A stretch of DNA of 64,000 nt, from NCBI GenBank assembly GCA_026874595.1, contig CM049314.1, positions 60,555,300 through 60,619,299 of the forward strand. Direction: 5' to 3'. The stretch comes from Sipunculus nudus. Lineage: Eukaryota; Annelida; Sipuncula; Golfingiida; Sipunculidae. The position numbers and the translations under genes are program-made. Under the pieces are notes generated by a model that did no database searches, was not told the origin of the DNA, and saw nothing but the letters and a program-made list of their open reading frames with translations. Positions within the stretch are counted from its first letter, which is position 1; every line of letters begins with the position of its first letter. Positions 62,174-64,000 of this stretch are shown in pieces.

Positions 62174-62510
62174 TTATTTAGTATATACTTATAAAGCATA
62201 TATATATAAATATATATTCATTTAAAATATCTTTTGAAGATGTTACTGTTTTAATGTTATTTTATAAAGGAATATATTTGTTTTATATTCCTGTGACGTC
62301 ACACAAACATGTTTTTAATATTTCATTTTATTTGTACTTAATTTCTATTCATATTAAACATTCAAATATTCATTGGAAGGGGCATATGACATATTAAAGG
62401 CATTGGAACCGAAGCCCCCCCCCCCACACACACACACACACAGACACATCCCACACAAAAATTGAAAGTTGGGGTGGGGGCAATTTAATGGAATAGTTTT
62501 GCCCATATGC

Positions 62511-62578
<68 letters not shown>

Positions 62579-62745
62579 AAATTTTAATTGTGTAAAATTA
62601 CCTGAAATCTCTATATTTTTTCTTAAACATTTTGTATGGGCCAACTTGGCCCAAGGTTAGTGTCCTTCTGTAAAGATTTCCTATGGGATTTTTGTCACCA
62701 ATATATATTATATATAATATATATATATATATTATATATATATAT
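62127..62745. repeat. (TA)n cluster with (CA)n and poly-C
   Basis: (TA)n at about 62127-62171, 62515-62573 and 62700-62745; C run at 62415-62426 followed by a short CA run. Nearby open frames are repeat translations. Confidence 0.95.
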
Positions 62746-63292
62746 TTTTCAAAGAAATGATGTTCCCACGGGCTACGCCTATGTTTCTACTAAAATCTGC
62801 CAAACAAATAAATTTAGTCTGCGCATGCGCACTATTTGACAGCATGCATGGTTTCCTTCGTATCGTGCTCCCTGTGGCAGAACAGTCAGCCATTAATTTT
62901 TATTTACACCAAAACACTGCTTCATATTCATAAGAAAAATTAAGAAGGGTACAAGAAAATAAAAGAACATTTTCTCTTTGGAATATGAACATTTTTAGAA
63001 TCGGATGACTTATAATAAGCAAGATGTTATTGGATTCTAATGGAGTGATCTAATGTTTTTTACATCATCAATCGATCATGACGGCAATGAATTTAGCGTG
63101 TCGGTTTTAAACTAAATACACTGGTTAAAGTCAGTTCTAAAAATACTTTACAGCCAAATTAAATACCAAAGCCAGTGAAATCTAACCAGAAAAATAAGCC
63201 TTACCCTTTATATGACCTGTGAAAAACACCCAGGTCCTTTGCTCCTGCTTCAACTTCAGCTTTTCAAGTATCTTCTTCACAAATTTGTCCAT

Positions 63293-63400
63293 GTTGAACT
63301 AGAAGACGCTACAAAACACGTGGACTAACACGCAGCTCCTATGCAGCGTCCAATGAGGAAAGGCGATCGCGCACGTGCCCCCGTGTCAGAAACAAATCTA
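63293..63400 (-). promoter_or_regulatory. Candidate promoter of the element-borne gene
   Basis: A short segment richer in CpG than its surroundings (GGCGATCGCGCACGTGCCCCC at 63361 area, including a CACGTG-like E-box) lies between exon 1 of the decayed gene and the right subterminal repeats. Position and composition suggest a promoter; no TATA box is visible. Confidence 0.3.
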
Positions 63401-63434
63401 AATGTTACTTTGTATCAGATTATCAGTTTGCGGG

Positions 63435-63565
63435 CAACCAATTGGCCGCGGTCGGTGTCAACCAATATTCTGGGCTCTACTCAAACAATATTTGGTTGAT
63501 TTTAACCAATATCTGCTTCAACCAATTAAATTGGTAGCTGTTTCAACCAATCCGTTTTTAGAGTG
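63435..63565. repeat. Right subterminal and terminal repeats of the 14.2-kb element
   Basis: AACCAATTGG, TCAACCAATATT, TTGGTTGATTTTAACCAA and TTCAACCAATTAAATTGG precede the terminal CCGTTTTTAGAGTG. Same vocabulary as the left end in inverted orientation. Confidence 0.75.
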
Positions 63566-63567
63566 TG

Positions 63568-64000
63568 GGGAATTCCCCTGCGTAATAAGTTAACCAATCA
63601 CATTGCAAGCATGACCAGCACAATGGGATGTTGTTCGATATGCCGGTTGATTTGCATTGTGGTCGAATGTGATGAATATTGAGAATACGCTTTTTCAGGC
63701 GGGGTCCTTATAAAACCAAAAGGATTAAGGTCACAGATAAAGTCACAGATGAGAAATTGACATAACTACTGTCATTTGATGGTCTCAAAAACAGAAAAAA
63801 AGTGTTAAAATTTAAAAAAAAATACAGGTGGCGCCACCAGTTTTCGGGGACTGACAAAACTAGTCATGGTCAACATTCAAGGCAAGATTCAAGGCAATCC
63901 ATGCATAAATTATCAAGATACTGGAGGTTTTGTATCATAGTTTAATTGTTCTGGGGGTACAGCGAGCCTCATAGCTCGGAGTTTAGCAATGATTTTTTTT
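63568..64000 (+). repeat. Pearl-like repeat core, cut by window end
   Basis: From about 63730 the sequence carries the core words seen at 23.8-24.6 and 46.1-46.9 kb: 'gatgagaaattgaca', GGTGGCGCCACC, 'actgacaaaactagtcatgg', and 'cagcgagcctcatagctcgg'. The stretch before 63730 has no recognised feature. Confidence 0.5.

Larger units (their letters stand above)
52137..63292 (-). pseudogene. Decayed multi-exon gene inside the 14.2-kb element (family unrecognised)
   Basis: Proposed exons on the minus strand: 63292-63217 (MDKFVKKILEKLKLKQEQ..., ends phase 1 before GTCATA); 56263-56114 (acceptor TTACAG, phase fits exon 1, reads PDTASIKLETKWLQH, in-frame TAA at 56214-56216, then YQELRERMHEYISETG); 55590-55423 (VEGDFGGIYLDEEA, then after a frame change DDMAAILKDKNQVAVKYPDS); 52250-52137 (acceptor TTTCAG, GAVSAMM, then after frame changes DSSTEDEMPSP and TIAEAKAAFIDVQK). 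A possible zinc-finger exon at about 58800-58685 reads FFRVTLCSVCRKTLAAW and ends in a stop; FGLREHVTHN near 58375 may belong with it. The start lies about 270 bp inside the right end, so it is probably an element-encoded gene. At least one stop and two frame changes show decay. Individual exons are short, so each call is tentative. Confidence 0.4.
49385..63565. mobile_element. 14.2-kb CACTA-like DNA transposon (degenerate)
   Basis: The left end CACTCTAAAAATGGATCGG (49385) and the complement of the right end, CACTCTAAAAACGGATTGG, agree at 21 of the first 24 bases, all differences being transitions. TG lies immediately outside both ends (49383-49384 and 63566-63567), consistent with a 2-bp target duplication. 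Both ends carry subterminal repeats of TTGGTTGA/TCAACCAA. CACT-starting ends, short duplications and subterminal repeats are features of CACTA/EnSpm elements. Animal members of 10-15 kb with intron-rich genes exist. No intact transposase is seen. Inside are fragments of a minus-strand gene, pearl-like repeats and a nested pogo-like element. Confidence 0.65.

Overview
The window looks like gene-poor, AT-rich, repeat-laden nuclear DNA of an animal, most probably a bivalve mollusc. This is an inference from three things seen here. There are intron-containing and single-coding-exon eukaryotic genes with GT/AG splice signals. There is a pair of RING/B-box/coiled-coil/beta-propeller (TRIM-like) genes of the kind expanded in bivalves. 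There are many tandem-core dispersed repeats resembling the 'pearl' elements known from oysters and clams. No bacterial, viral or organellar gene organisation is seen.

Layout. 0.4-6.7 kb: a predicted six-coding-exon plus-strand gene for an acidic, coiled-coil protein with an N-terminal myristoylation signature. 7-21 kb: no convincing gene; MITEs, a 79-bp minisatellite with a higher-order period, tRNA-derived SINE fragments, a tandemly amplified Harbinger-like MITE and many poly-G and (TA)n tracts. 21.8-23.7 kb: TRIM-like gene A on the minus strand, with one frame break. 23.8-26.6 kb: pearl-like repeat and a 1.48-kb element with long inverted repeats built of short tandem units. 27.3-28.0 kb: a solo LTR. 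29-44 kb: non-coding; tandem repeats, an inverted-repeat element full of TGACCTTTGACC motifs, and a further pearl-like repeat. 44.3-46.1 kb: TRIM-like gene B on the minus strand, with one frame break at a different place from A. 47.8-48.3 kb: a MITE with a perfect 5-bp target duplication.

49.4-63.6 kb: the most striking object, a 14.2-kb segment bounded by inverted CACTCTAAAAA ends, with subterminal arrays of the palindromic word GGTTGA-AA-TCAACC. It has the look of a large CACTA/EnSpm-type DNA transposon. Inside it is what appears to be a decayed multi-exon minus-strand gene starting next to the right end, two pearl-like repeats, a nested 1.47-kb pogo-like element, and a 16-bp word (TGTCCTCTCCAGTACA) found five times in 2.3 kb.

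The two TRIM-like genes share strand, domain order, a 5' splice acceptor within about 10 bases of the start codon, and a pearl-like repeat beginning 40-65 bases upstream of the ATG. They are best explained as copies of one duplicated unit. Each is open throughout except for one small indel. Whether these are young pseudogenes or assembly errors cannot be settled from sequence alone.
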